Shown: in pieces, positions 7,365 through 17,477 of the stretch | Layout: each line of letters opens with the position of its first letter | How positions within the stretch are numbered: position 1 is the stretch's first letter | NCBI GenBank assembly: GCA_020722945.1 | Contig: DYJV01000007.1 | Coordinates: forward strand, 1 to 54,609 | DNA from: Candidatus Methylomirabilis sp. | Lineage (GTDB): Bacteria; DYJV01 | DNA length: 54,609 nucleotides | Direction of reading: 5' to 3' | The notes under the pieces: generated by a model | Database searches by the model: none | Told to the model about the DNA's origin: nothing | Seen by the model: only the letters and a program-made list of their open reading frames with translations | Translations under genes and position numbers: made by a program

Positions 7365-8153
7365 TTATTTGATATCGATGATTAGATTTTTTATTCCTTT
7401 TTCGTAGACTTCATTTACTGTGATTGTAAATTTGCTGTTTTCGATGGTTTCTTTCTTTTCAGGAATTTTGCCGAGCTCTTTTATGATATAACCACCAATT
7501 GTGTCGTAAGGACCCTCTTCAAAATCTATGTCAAGCTCTTCACTGATATCTTCAATAGGGCATTTGGCATCAATGAGATATTGTTTTTCATCCAATTTTT
7601 TGATTAATGATTCCTCTATTTCTTGAAATTCATCCACAAAATCACCAATTATCTCCTCCATAATATCACCAAGTGTCACCAAACCACAAACACCACCAAA
7701 TTCATCAACTACAACTGCTGTATGAACCTTTTTCTCTTTGAACTCTTTAAGAAGGAGTAGTATTTTTTTGGTTTCGGGAACGAAATAAGCGGGGCGGAGA
7801 TATTTTTTTAAGGAGAATTGAGTATCTTGCAAATTTGATAAAAGTAGATCTTTTGAGTATATAAAACCTACAATATTGTCGATATTTTCCTCATATACAG
7901 GGATTCTTGAGTGCTTGCATTCGTGAAAGATAGCAAGAACCTGATTTAAATCTGAATCTAAGCTTAATGCTACCATTTCGGTTCTTGGAACCATTATCTC
8001 TCTTACAATAGTATCAGAGATATCAATTACATTTTTGATTATCTCTTCAGACTCTGTATTGATAATACCTTTTTGGACAAGGAGAGTTATAAGTTCTTCA
8101 AATTTATCTTTGTCTTCAAGATTATTCATTAATTCTAATATGTTACTCTTCAT
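7365..8153 (-). CDS. corC: CBS-domain protein of the CorC/HlyC family
   Basis: This 262-residue soluble protein has an N-terminal helical segment, then two CBS domains (about residues 55-180) beginning with DTIVREIMVPRTEM and containing KVHTAVVVDEFGGVCGLVT. It ends with a CorC/HlyC C-terminal domain (about 185-262). The N-terminal DUF21 membrane domain of larger homologues is absent, as in E. coli CorC. CorC-type proteins bind ATP through the CBS pair and are linked to magnesium/cobalt efflux. The ATG overlaps the ybgC stop by one base (TAATG), so the two are translationally coupled at the end of the rtcB-eno operon. Confidence 0.85.
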   Translation of the reverse strand: MKSNILELMNNLEDKDKFEELITLLVQKGIINTESEEIIKNVIDISDTIVREIMVPRTEMVALSLDSDLNQVLAIFHECKHSRIPVYEENIDNIVGFIYSKDLLLSNLQDTQFSLKKYLRPAYFVPETKKILLLLKEFKEKKVHTAVVVDEFGGVCGLVTLGDIMEEIIGDFVDEFQEIEESLIKKLDEKQYLIDAKCPIEDISEELDIDFEEGPYDTIGGYIIKELGKIPEKKETIENSKFTITVNEVYEKGIKNLIIDIK

Positions 8154-8548
8154 TAAATATACCTTTGTAAAAAAGATTTTATTTCTGGGGGTATTTTGCT
8201 GATTTTAAAGTTTTCATCAATTGATACAAGCAGTGTCTCTGCTTTGAATTTGAGGAAATTTTCTGAATATATTTCGTATAAAAGAGAGAAACTGCTGTTT
8301 TTGATAAATTTTACAGAGAGTATAACAGATATCTCTTCTCCATAAAAAACAGGTTTGATATATTCACATTCAATTTTCTTTACAGCAAAAAAAATTTTTC
8401 TGGCATAGAGTTCTTTTGAAGAAATTCCTGCCTGCTCTAAAAAATCAGTTCTTCCTCTTTCAAGGAAACGCAGGTAGTTTGCATAATATACAACTCCACC
8501 TGCGTCTGTATCTTCATAATAAATTTTGTAATTAAAGATATTTTTCAA
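8153..8548 (-). CDS. ybgC: Acyl-CoA thioesterase, YbgC/4HBT hotdog family
   Basis: This 131-residue hotdog-fold thioesterase has the 4-hydroxybenzoyl-CoA thioesterase signature YYEDTDAGGVVYYANYLRF near residues 9-27. Asp15 and the YYANYLRFLERGR helix form the active site. YbgC hydrolyses short-chain acyl-CoAs and belongs to the Tol-Pal and phospholipid context in proteobacteria. Here it lies instead between eno and corC, with no tolQRAB in sight. The start is ATG at 8548, 10 bases after the eno stop. Confidence 0.85.
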   Translation of the reverse strand: MKNIFNYKIYYEDTDAGGVVYYANYLRFLERGRTDFLEQAGISSKELYARKIFFAVKKIECEYIKPVFYGEEISVILSVKFIKNSSFSLLYEIYSENFLKFKAETLLVSIDENFKISKIPPEIKSFLQRYI

Positions 8549-8558
8549 TATTGACTGA

Positions 8559-9989
<1,431 letters not shown>

Positions 9990-9997
<8 letters not shown>

Positions 9998-10442
9998 TTT
10001 TGAACTCCTCTTTGAATTTAGGTTTAAAAACAAGAACTGGGCATTTAGCAAGTTTGATAACTTTTTGAGAGACACTCCCCATTATAAATCCCGGAAGTCC
10101 CACTCTTCCGTGAGAAGGGATAATAATAAGTCCTGCTTTTATCTCTTCAGCATAATCGAGTATCTCTCTATAGGCTATCCCCTCTCTGATAGAACTTGAA
10201 TTGGGGATACCCCTTTGATTAAATTTTTCAGAATAATTTTTGATGTAATCTTTAAGTAAATTTTTATGTTGTTCAAGAAGGGTCTCCATAAGGTTAAGAT
10301 CTGCAATTCCTGTATGGTATATTTCAGAAACTGTTAACAAAAATATTTCTCCGTTGTATTTGGATGCAATATCTGAAGCAATATCAATACAACTATCATC
10401 TATTATCTCTCCAAAAACTGGAAATAAGATTTTCTTAAACAT
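9990..10442 (-). CDS. Universal stress protein, UspA family
   Basis: This 150-residue single-domain Usp starts MFKKILFPVFGEIIDDSC and contains the nucleotide-binding loop SHGRVGLPGFIMGSVSQKV followed by KCPVLVFKP. The IIIPSHGRVG..GF..GS pattern is that of ATP-binding Usp proteins. These cytosolic proteins are induced under growth arrest or stress, and their exact function here cannot be read. The gene begins 24 bases after rtcB and overlaps the 46-aa gene. Confidence 0.85.
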
Positions 10443-10466
10443 CTCTCCACCCCCTTAAAAATTTAT

Positions 10467-11888
10467 TTAACCTTTTATTACACCAATAGGTCTTAGTTTT
10501 GCAACCTTTTTTGCAATATTATGAAAACAAATTACATCTACAACATCATCTATATTTTTGTAAGCTTCAGGCAGCTCTTCAGCTAAAGTTTTACTGCTTG
10601 CAGCTAAAATATGTATCCCTTTATCTTTTAATTTCCCTAATATCTCTTGACTGTTCAATGTAGATAATGCTTTTTTTCTGCTAAAATTCCTACCTGCACC
10701 GTGGCTGCAACTTAAGAATGTTCCACTTTCTTTACCAGTCCCAACGAGAAGATACGATGCTCTTCCCATATCCCCCGGTAAAATTATAGGCTGTCCGATT
10801 TTGGAATATTTATCTGGGATAGAATCTGAATATGGTCCGAGTGCTTTTGTTGCACCTTTTCTATGAACTAAAACTTTCTGACCGTTATGAGTCTCTATTT
10901 TTGCAATATTATGTGAAATATCAAAAATCTGATAAAATCCAAGCTCTCTTGGGGTGAGAGCAAAAGTTTTCATTAAGTTGTCCTCTGTGAGTGATTTGAT
11001 TATTTGCCTATTAGCCCACGCATAGTTTGCTGCTGCGTTCATACAATTAAAGTATCTCTGAGCAGTTTCTGATTTGAAAGGCAAAGCTATAAGCTCCCTG
11101 TCTATTGGAGTGTATCTGTATTTTGATATATCTTTTCTCATTATCTTTAGAAAATCATCACAAACCTGATATCCAAAACCTCTTGAACCAGTGTGTATCA
11201 TTACCATTACTTGTCCATAAGTTATATTAAAAGCAGCTGCTATATCAAAATCAAAAATTTCATCTACCACCTGTATCTCTAAAAAATGATTGCCAGAACC
11301 GAGTGTGCCAAGCTGCTCTCTGCCCCGCTCAATTGCTCTTTGAGATAGAAATTTTTCAGAGTCGTTTTCTATGCAGCCATTGTTTTCGGTGTATTCAAGA
11401 TCGATGTTACTGCCGTAACCGTATTCTACAGCCCATTGTGCACCTCCTTTTAAAACTTTTGAAAACTCTTTTGCTGTAATATTTTTTATTGCGTGTTTAG
11501 AGCCAAGACCAGAAGGGATATTGTTATACAAATTTGCCATTAGAGAAGATAATTCATTTTTTATATCATTATAAAAGAGATTTGTCCTTAGTAGCCTAAC
11601 TCCACAATTTATATCGTATCCTACTCCACCCGGTGATATATAACCATCTTCAATATCAACAGCAGCTACTCCACCAATAGGGAAACCGTAACCTTCGTGA
11701 ATATCTGGCATTGCTATGGAGCTACATACTATTCCTGGAAGAGTGGCAACATTTTTTACCTGTAAAAGACTTCTATCCTCCTTTATACTTTTTAAAAGGG
11801 GTTCAGAGGCATAAATTTTGCCAGAAACAAGCATCTGGTCGTGTTTGGGGATCTCCCATAAAAAATCAGATATTTTACTGAGCTGCAT
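10467..11888 (-). CDS. rtcB: RNA-splicing ligase RtcB
   Basis: RtcB joins 2',3'-cyclic phosphate or 3'-phosphate RNA ends to 5'-OH ends using GTP and manganese, via an RtcB-histidine-GMP intermediate. The product has the full family length (about 470 residues) with MPDIHEGYGFPIGG, the metal-site motif PGGVGYDINCGVRLL, LGSGNHFLEIQ, MIHTGSRGFG and SCSHGAGRNFSR. An in-frame TTG exists at 11900, but the GAGAG signal lies immediately against it, so ATG 11888 is preferred. No archease or RtcA gene is adjacent. It heads a minus-strand operon with usp and eno rather than the E. coli-like rtcBA arrangement. Confidence 0.95.
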   Translation of the reverse strand: MQLSKISDFLWEIPKHDQMLVSGKIYASEPLLKSIKEDRSLLQVKNVATLPGIVCSSIAMPDIHEGYGFPIGGVAAVDIEDGYISPGGVGYDINCGVRLLRTNLFYNDIKNELSSLMANLYNNIPSGLGSKHAIKNITAKEFSKVLKGGAQWAVEYGYGSNIDLEYTENNGCIENDSEKFLSQRAIERGREQLGTLGSGNHFLEIQVVDEIFDFDIAAAFNITYGQVMVMIHTGSRGFGYQVCDDFLKIMRKDISKYRYTPIDRELIALPFKSETAQRYFNCMNAAANYAWANRQIIKSLTEDNLMKTFALTPRELGFYQIFDISHNIAKIETHNGQKVLVHRKGATKALGPYSDSIPDKYSKIGQPIILPGDMGRASYLLVGTGKESGTFLSCSHGAGRNFSRKKALSTLNSQEILGKLKDKGIHILAASSKTLAEELPEAYKNIDDVVDVICFHNIAKKVAKLRPIGVIKG

Positions 11889-11972
11889 GTTTAAAATCAA
11901 CTCTCTTTCTATTCTTAAAATAAGATTATCTTAAATTGTGCTTTAAAGTATTGTAATAATTTTCTGAAGGGG

Positions 11973-12012
11973 TTAGAAAATCATTTTCTAATAATTAAAA
12001 TAACAAGTTATT
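11973..12012. promoter_or_regulatory. Two short palindromes between rtcB and the island
   Basis: TTAGAAAA-TCA-TTTTCTAA (11973-11991) and AATAAC-AA-GTTATT (11999-12012) are perfect inverted repeats in the divergent gap between rtcB and the plus-strand island. They may be operators for either side or AT-rich chance palindromes. Confidence 0.35.
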
Positions 12013-12040
12013 CTCTAATGGTCAAATGAAAAGTTAATTA

Positions 12041-12067
12041 TTGACATAAAAAAATTTATTTTATAAC
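12041..12067 (+). promoter_or_regulatory. Candidate sigma-70 promoter
   Basis: TTGACA at 12041-12046 matches the -35 consensus exactly, and TATAAC at 12062-12067 lies 15 bases downstream. It would drive the decayed ORF and perhaps the RhuM-Fic gene. The short spacer weakens the call. Confidence 0.5.
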
Positions 12068-12101
12068 AATAGATTTTCTTTTTCAAAGTATTTAAGGGGT
12101 T

Positions 12102-12394
12102 ATGATGGCTGTAGATACAGGTTTTATAAAAAATTTACTAAAAAATCCAAATATGAGCTTATTGAGAGAGTTTACTTTCAATCAGGGGAATGTAGTCAAA
12201 ACTACTTTTAATAGTCCTAATGCTATTACAAAAGTTAAATCAATGAGTGCCAAGAATACTTTTATAGTCACAGATGATCTTGCAACTACTGATTAGCAGT
12301 TTATTACAATTGCTCAAGGTGATAAAATTGCAAAGATTTATTGACAGTATCAGAGATTAAAAAACAACTGGCGAAAATTGGTTTTAATATCTAA
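12102..12394 (+). pseudogene. Small or decayed ORF upstream of the RhuM-Fic gene
   Basis: An ATG at 12102 (with another at 12105) gives a 64-residue chain (MAVDTGFIKNLLKNPNMS...) that stops at TAG 12294. The same frame continues after the stop as QFITIAQGDKIAKIY, and a shift at about 12338 opens LTVSEIKKQLAKIGFNI up to TAA 12392. The coding-like text over three pieces suggests a gene broken by a stop and a frameshift. I do not recognise the family. A strong -35 (TTGACA, 12041) and GGGG before the ATG suggest the first 64 residues could still be made. An intact tiny gene of unknown role is the alternative. Confidence 0.4.
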
Positions 12395-12402
12395 AAAATA
12401 TT

Positions 12403-13365
12403 ATGAAAAAAGAACAAAAACTTTCAAACATCATAATTTATCAAGCACCAAATGGAGCCATTGAACTAAAAGGTGATTTTGATAAAGAAACAATTTGGGC
12501 AAATCAAAGTCAAATTGTAGATCTTTTTGGAGTAGATCAATCTGTTATCTCAAGACATATCAAAAATATTTTCAAAGATGGTGAAGTAGACCAAAAAAGC
12601 AATATGCAAAAAATGCATATTCCAAATTCTGATAAACCTGTTGTTTTTTATTCTTTGGATGTGATTTTGTCTGTCGGATATAGGACAAATTCTAAAGTTG
12701 CAATTGATTTTAGAAAATGGGCGACAAATATTCTAAAAGATCATTTAATACAAGGCTACACTATCAACAAAAAAATACTTGCCAAAAACTATACACTCTT
12801 TCAACAAGCACTTTCTGATATACAAAAGATTTCTCAAAATAAACTTTTTTCAAATGATATTTTGGAATTGGTAAAAACTTTTAGTTATACTTGGTTTTCG
12901 CTTGATGCTTTTGATAAGGAAAGATTGCAAACTAAAAAAATAACAAAAAAATCTATAAAACTTGATGCTAAAAAACTTTATGAAGATTTAGAAATATTAA
13001 AAAAGGAACTTATAGCAAAAAATGAAGCAACTGGCCTTTTTGCACAAGAAAAACAAAAAGGAAGTTTAGAAGGTATTTTAGGAAATGTTTTTCAGTCAGC
13101 TTTTGGACAAGATGTTTATCCAAGTATAGAATCAAAAGCAGCACATTTACTATATTTTATCGTCAAAAATCATCCCTTTAATGATGGCAACAAAAGAAGT
13201 GGTGCTTTTGCTTTTATCTGGTTTTTGCAAAAAGCAAAATATGGTTTTATAGATAAAATCACACCTCAAGCATTAACAGCAATTACCTTGCTTATTGCAA
13301 TAAGTGATCCAAAGGACAAGCAAAGAATGATTGATTTGGTAATTTTACTTTTAACTGGAAAATAG
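12403..13365 (+). CDS. RhuM-Fic/Doc family protein
   Basis: The 320-residue protein has two parts. The N-terminal RhuM-type region (about 1-120) has a helix-turn-helix-like segment WANQSQIVDLFGVDQSVISR and the family core VVFYSLDVILSVGYRTNS. The C-terminal Fic/Doc domain (about 220-315) has the complete catalytic motif HPFNDGNKR at 257-265. Fic enzymes transfer AMP or other phosphate-containing groups to target proteins; Doc-type members phosphorylate EF-Tu. The inhibitory helix motif (S/T)xxxE(G/N) is not obvious, and no antitoxin such as Phd is seen. RhuM-Fic genes often sit in mobile or restriction-modification islands. Here the gene is alone, next to a decayed ORF. Its role as a toxin is inference. 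Confidence 0.8.
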   Translation: MKKEQKLSNIIIYQAPNGAIELKGDFDKETIWANQSQIVDLFGVDQSVISRHIKNIFKDGEVDQKSNMQKMHIPNSDKPVVFYSLDVILSVGYRTNSKVAIDFRKWATNILKDHLIQGYTINKKILAKNYTLFQQALSDIQKISQNKLFSNDILELVKTFSYTWFSLDAFDKERLQTKKITKKSIKLDAKKLYEDLEILKKELIAKNEATGLFAQEKQKGSLEGILGNVFQSAFGQDVYPSIESKAAHLLYFIVKNHPFNDGNKRSGAFAFIWFLQKAKYGFIDKITPQALTAITLLIAISDPKDKQRMIDLVILLLTGK

Positions 13366-13388
13366 ATAATGGTGAATGGTAAATTAAG

Positions 13389-13424
13389 AATTGTGAATTA
13401 AAAAAAAATTCATAATTCACAATT
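13389..13424 (+). terminator. Palindromic hairpin after the Fic gene
   Basis: AATTGTGAATTA (13389-13400) and TAATTCACAATT (13413-13424) form a perfect 12-bp stem, followed by AATTTTT. It can act as a bidirectional terminator. The GAATTGTGAATTA type of palindrome is also seen as an extragenic repeat in many genomes, so it may mark the island edge. Confidence 0.6.
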
Positions 13425-13659
13425 AATTTTTCCCCGACCCATTTTGAAAAAATCGAAACAGAAAAAATTAAATTTTCAGAAATAATATAAAATTTCTCTA
13501 CTAAAAATAACGAGTGGAAAAATGGCTTCTCCACTTTGCTCCGACCCTTCGGGACACTTGAGCAGCTGAATATCTGCAAGGGTTTTGCCATATTCTTTTT
13601 TGCTATTGCTACGGTAAACATCAGATATTCTAAAACGTAAGATACTCCATTTTAAATTT
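13425..13659. other. Non-coding stretch with a GC-richer patch
   Basis: Between the Fic gene and the minus-strand operon. At 13512-13620 the text becomes less AT-rich (GCTCCGACCCTTCGGGAC and nearby). A minus-strand frame runs through it (MFTVAIAKKNMAKPLQIFSC...) but crosses the palindrome and has no ribosome binding site or family, so it is treated as non-coding, perhaps an extragenic repeat remnant. Confidence 0.35.
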
Positions 13660-14193
13660 CTATTTTATCTTATCCTCTGTTTTAAAAATACCGCTGTCAT
13701 TATCCTTCTCCTTGTTAGCCACCTCGACATCCTTTTTGACAAGTTCGTTAAATGCACGTGAATTGATTTTTATATGGTAAAGTCCCCAATTCCCATTTCT
13801 GTTGATAATTGTAAGCTCTATCTCTGCCCGACCAGTTTCTTTAAATCTGGCTAATGCGACATATTTCCCATAATAATATTTCCTCTCTTTAAATGAGTAG
13901 GATGTTTTTATCTTCCCTTTTGCACCGAGAAATTGGTCGAAAGTCCCCATTTTCTTGTAAAGATTAAGCATCTCTTTTATTTTACTGCTGTCTAAATTTT
14001 TTAAGAGATCTGGTGATGAATATTTTAAAAAGGTATCTTCATCTAATGTTTGTAATATTTGTGGCAGAGCTGTTTTTACAAATTCATCTCCCTCTTTTTG
14101 CATAGTGGGGTCACCCTTCCCTATAAAGAAAGTTATACCCAAAATTGTGATTACAAAAATTACTCCAAAGATAATTAATAATTTCTTAAACAT
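13660..14193 (-). CDS. Membrane-anchored hypothetical protein, 177 aa
   Basis: One N-terminal transmembrane segment (about residues 5-24) is followed by a soluble domain of about 150 residues. It contains LPQILQTLDEDTFLKYSSPDLL, a conserved-looking KKMGTFDQFLGAKG and paired beta strands (KYVALARFK, AEIELTIINRNGNWGLYHIKI). This helix-then-beta layout resembles NTF2-like or DUF3887/DUF4019-style extracytoplasmic domains, but the family is not certain. The tail is charged (KEKDNDSGIFKTEDKIK). The ATG directly follows the heptosyltransferase stop (TAA-ATG), so it closes the murJ-LPS operon. Confidence 0.55.
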   Translation of the reverse strand: MFKKLLIIFGVIFVITILGITFFIGKGDPTMQKEGDEFVKTALPQILQTLDEDTFLKYSSPDLLKNLDSSKIKEMLNLYKKMGTFDQFLGAKGKIKTSYSFKERKYYYGKYVALARFKETGRAEIELTIINRNGNWGLYHIKINSRAFNELVKKDVEVANKEKDNDSGIFKTEDKIK

Positions 14194-15210
14194 TTAAACC
14201 CCCAATAATTTTTTGACTATATCTTTAATCTCTTCAACAGAGATACTCTTCATACAGTTGTTGTGTCCATATTGACATAACCTTTTTTTACAAGGTGAGC
14301 AAGGTAATTTTTTGTAAATTATATTCTGATTCATTGTGTAAGGTGGTGTCTCCTTTGGGTCAGTTGGTCCAAAAATAGCCACAATATTAATTTGTAAAGC
14401 ATCTGCTATATGCATTGGACCAGTATCGTTTGTTATAAATATCTTGAATTTACTCATAATGCTTGAACTATTTTGGAGTGATAATTTGCCAGTAAGATTT
14501 ATAACATTTGGAATTTCTGAAAATATCTGATTGTAAGAGACATTGTCCCTGCCACCAATTATTATAAAAGTGACCTCAGGGATGCTTTTAGAGAGAGATT
14601 TTATCAGCTTTAAATAATTTTCCCTCCCCCAGCATTTTGCTTCTCCATATGTAGCACCAGGGTTTAAGCCTATGATGATTTTGTTAGATAAAGAGTTTTC
14701 CTGTATAAAGTAATTAGCCCAATTTATCTGAGATTCTGATAATTCTAAGTAAGGGGGTGGTTCTTCCTGAAACTCTTTGTATAATTTGAGAATATTGAGA
14801 TAATATTTTACCCTATGCTGTTTTAAGCTATTATTATCCCTATTAAGATATTTTTTAAAGAAGAGCTTTTTAAAACTATCTGCATATCCGTAAATATTTT
14901 TTACTCCACCAAGTAGAAGTGTAAAAAACATCCTATATGATCTGGGTAGTATAAATCCTTTATCAAAAAGATGTGCTCTTATTGTTTTAATTACCTCTAA
15001 AGTTGTCCCTATTTTTTTGTCTTTGTAAAAGATAGGATTGATACGAAGATTGTGGCAAGGATACTCTATTAGTGAGAAGATATGCTCATTAATTAAGATA
15101 TATATCTCTGAATCAGGGAAAATATCCCTTGATTTATTTAAAAAGGGGAGACTCATCACAACATCCCCTATCCAATTTGGAAGAACAATTAGAATTTTCT
15201 TCTTATCCAT
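14194..15210 (-). CDS. waaF: LPS heptosyltransferase II-like (GT9 family)
   Basis: This 338-residue GT9 glycosyltransferase starts KKILIVLPNWIGDVVMSLPFL, the hallmark of heptosyltransferases I/II. The donor-site region includes IGLNPGATYGEAKCWG near residue 180 and FITNDTGPMHIADAL near residue 258. WaaF adds the second L-glycero-D-manno-heptose to the inner core of LPS using ADP-heptose on the cytoplasmic face. A cysteine-rich tail (CSPCKKRLCQYGHNNCM) matches the C-terminal CxPC...C tail of many heptosyltransferase II homologues. It overlaps murJ by 22 bases. WaaC and WaaQ are alternatives within GT9. Confidence 0.8.
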   Translation of the reverse strand: MDKKKILIVLPNWIGDVVMSLPFLNKSRDIFPDSEIYILINEHIFSLIEYPCHNLRINPIFYKDKKIGTTLEVIKTIRAHLFDKGFILPRSYRMFFTLLLGGVKNIYGYADSFKKLFFKKYLNRDNNSLKQHRVKYYLNILKLYKEFQEEPPPYLELSESQINWANYFIQENSLSNKIIIGLNPGATYGEAKCWGRENYLKLIKSLSKSIPEVTFIIIGGRDNVSYNQIFSEIPNVINLTGKLSLQNSSSIMSKFKIFITNDTGPMHIADALQINIVAIFGPTDPKETPPYTMNQNIIYKKLPCSPCKKRLCQYGHNNCMKSISVEEIKDIVKKLLGV

Positions 15211-16745
15211 ATAGTTAGATTCTTTATCTCCTCAATTTTTGTAATGTAGCATGACCAGAAATATGAAATGACAGATATAAAAATCATTCCTATTATGTAT
15301 AAAGATTTTATAATCAGGTTGTAATCTGCTGAGAATAGAAATATTTTCTGATAAATAATTAGAGTAAAAATCAAAATAGAGGAGGGGAAGGTAAGTTTCA
15401 AAATATATTTAAAAATATCCCTTATGTCAAATGTGATAAATGTTTTTAGAAAACAGAGTAAAATGATAAAATTGAAGATTGATGATATTGAAGTTGCAAG
15501 AGCAAGCCCTAAATGAAAAAGTGGTTTCATCAGAATAAGGCTCACTAAAATATTTACAATTAGAGCATAAAACCCTACTTTTACAGGTAATTTGGTGTTT
15601 TTAAATGCATAAAATAGTGGAATTACAACTCTTATCCCTGAATAAGCCCAAAGAGCGACACTGTAACCTATCAAGGCTGAATAAACATTTTTAAGTGCAA
15701 TCTCATCAAATTCTCCTCTTTCAAATAGGAGAGAAAGTATAGGTTTGCCACCAAAGATTAGACCTATCATTGCTGGAATTGTAATTAAAAATAGTAACTT
15801 TAAGCTGTAATTCATTGTTTGAATCATACTTTGAGTATCTGTTTTTACCTGCTGCTCTGACAAGATAGGGAGTAAAGCTGAACCTATTGAAACAGCAAAT
15901 ATTCCAAGAGGAAACTGTATCAACCTATCTGCATAGTAGAGGTAAGAAACTGTTCCACTTGGTAGAAATGAAGCAATCAAAGTTCCAATAAAGATATTTA
16001 TCTGAGTAATCCCTAAGCCGAGAATAGATGGTCCCATTAGATTTAAAATTTTTTTTATAGCATTGTGTCTAAAGTTAAAATTTGGAGTGATTTTTATATC
16101 AAATTTCTTTAAATATATCATTTGTAGAGAGAGTTGTAAAATCCCGCCTCCGACTACACCCCACGCAACTCCATAGACTATATTTTGACCTGAAAAAGCG
16201 GCAAAAAATGCCCCTAAGATTATGCTGATATTCAGTAATGCGGGTGATATGGCAGGAGCAAAGAAATGTTTTAATGAGTTTAAGATCCCCATACATAGTG
16301 CAACAAGACTTATAAACAGTATGTATGAAAACATTATCTTATTTAAATTGACAGTAAGTGTAAATTTTGTAATATCTTCACTGAACCCGGGGGCTATTAA
16401 CTTCACTACTTCCTCAGAGAAGTAAATTCCAAAAAATGTGATTAAGATGAGAGTTATCGTAAGTAGTGTAAATGATATTGATGCAATTCGTGAACCTTCC
16501 TCTCTCCCCTGCTGAGTGTAATATTGTGTAAATACAGGGATAAATGAAGCTGTGAGAGAGCCTTCACCAAATAGTCGTCTTAAAAAATTAGGAATTCTAA
16601 AAGCAACAAAGAAAGCATCAGCCCTGAAACCTGTCCCAAGATAATTTGCAATGACCATATCCCTCAAAAACCCAAGTATCCTACTTATAAATGTAGAACT
16701 TCCCATTACCAGAGCAGCTTTTGTGACTATTTTGTTATAATTCAT
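15189..16745 (-). CDS. murJ: Lipid II flippase MurJ
   Basis: MurJ flips the peptidoglycan precursor lipid II across the inner membrane. The 518-residue protein has about 14 hydrophobic helices of the MVF (MOP) superfamily. It starts with KAALVMGSSTFISRILGFLRDMVIA, continues with FFVAFRIPNFLRRLFGEGSLTASFIPVF, and has YYADRLIQFPLGIFAVSIGSALLP in the middle. The arginines in the RIPNFLRRLFGEG loop correspond to essential central-cavity residues. It is coupled to the heptosyltransferase by overlap and follows the chalcone-isomerase-like gene by 9 bases. Confidence 0.93.
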   Translation of the reverse strand: MNYNKIVTKAALVMGSSTFISRILGFLRDMVIANYLGTGFRADAFFVAFRIPNFLRRLFGEGSLTASFIPVFTQYYTQQGREEGSRIASISFTLLTITLILITFFGIYFSEEVVKLIAPGFSEDITKFTLTVNLNKIMFSYILFISLVALCMGILNSLKHFFAPAISPALLNISIILGAFFAAFSGQNIVYGVAWGVVGGGILQLSLQMIYLKKFDIKITPNFNFRHNAIKKILNLMGPSILGLGITQINIFIGTLIASFLPSGTVSYLYYADRLIQFPLGIFAVSIGSALLPILSEQQVKTDTQSMIQTMNYSLKLLFLITIPAMIGLIFGGKPILSLLFERGEFDEIALKNVYSALIGYSVALWAYSGIRVVIPLFYAFKNTKLPVKVGFYALIVNILVSLILMKPLFHLGLALATSISSIFNFIILLCFLKTFITFDIRDIFKYILKLTFPSSILIFTLIIYQKIFLFSADYNLIIKSLYIIGMIFISVISYFWSCYITKIEEIKNLTIWIRRKF

Positions 16746-16754
16746 ACCGTTTGG

Positions 16755-17318
16755 TTACTCTAATCCAAGCATCCCATTTTTGAGTGATTCTGTTGGTGGG
16801 TTATTCCCAAACCAAATTGAGAAAAGTGCTACCATAAAATCACGATTTGGTATCAGTTTCTTGAAATTATTATTTATTTCGATTGTAGTCCCTTTATTAG
16901 GTATAAATGTAAGTTTTATCTGATCACCTTTTTTTATATCTTGGTTGAAACATGAGTAAAATGTATCAAGCTCCCCTTTTATCTTATTTAGAAGTTCTGG
17001 TGAATTATCTTCAAACCCATCTTTGAATGATGATACTATTTTCTCCTTTTTAACCTCATCGTATAAAAAGTGCATAAATATCTGTTTTGGGATATCACTG
17101 TTTATTATCTGATTACTATTTGAACTTTTTTCTGGTAGATAGAGTGCTCCAACATAGATATTAAAAAACAATTTTGTTCTGATTCCAGCACCATTTAATA
17201 AAAGATTGGAATTTTCAACTGTTATTCTTTCAGGCAGAGTCACTCCGTTGATCTCAACAGCATATAAATTGGATGTTATTGATAGAATTATAAATAGTAA
17301 AATAAAGATATTTTTCAT
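16755..17318 (-). CDS. Exported chalcone-isomerase-like domain protein
   Basis: A signal peptide (residues 1-20, ending NLYA) precedes a chalcone-isomerase-like domain. VEINGVTLPERITVENSNLLLNGAGIRTK is followed by LFFNIYVGALYLPEKS, then a KKEKIVSSFKDGFEDN helix and GNNPPTESLKNGMLG at the end. The G-GIRTK-F-x-VYV-ALYL pattern is characteristic of the bacterial periplasmic branch, which is not known to be an isomerase and may bind fatty acids or other small ligands. It sits upstream of murJ in the same direction. Function unknown beyond the domain. Confidence 0.75.
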   Translation of the reverse strand: MKNIFILLFIILSITSNLYAVEINGVTLPERITVENSNLLLNGAGIRTKLFFNIYVGALYLPEKSSNSNQIINSDIPKQIFMHFLYDEVKKEKIVSSFKDGFEDNSPELLNKIKGELDTFYSCFNQDIKKGDQIKLTFIPNKGTTIEINNNFKKLIPNRDFMVALFSIWFGNNPPTESLKNGMLGLE

Positions 17319-17477
17319 TTTCTCCCCCTAAAAAAAATTTTATTAAACATTTATGGATAAATATTTAGATGTTGTTTTATTTCTTTATATTGCTCTACTT
17401 TTTACTCATAGCTACCAATAGGTGAATGAAAGCCTATAATAGTAACTTTTGTATTACTCTTAATTATCCCTCTTTAC

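Noticed and set aside
13292-13621. Minus-strand frame of 109 codons between the Fic gene and the next operon
   Set aside because: It runs through the Fic gene end and a palindrome, has no ribosome binding site and no recognisable domain; read as non-coding.
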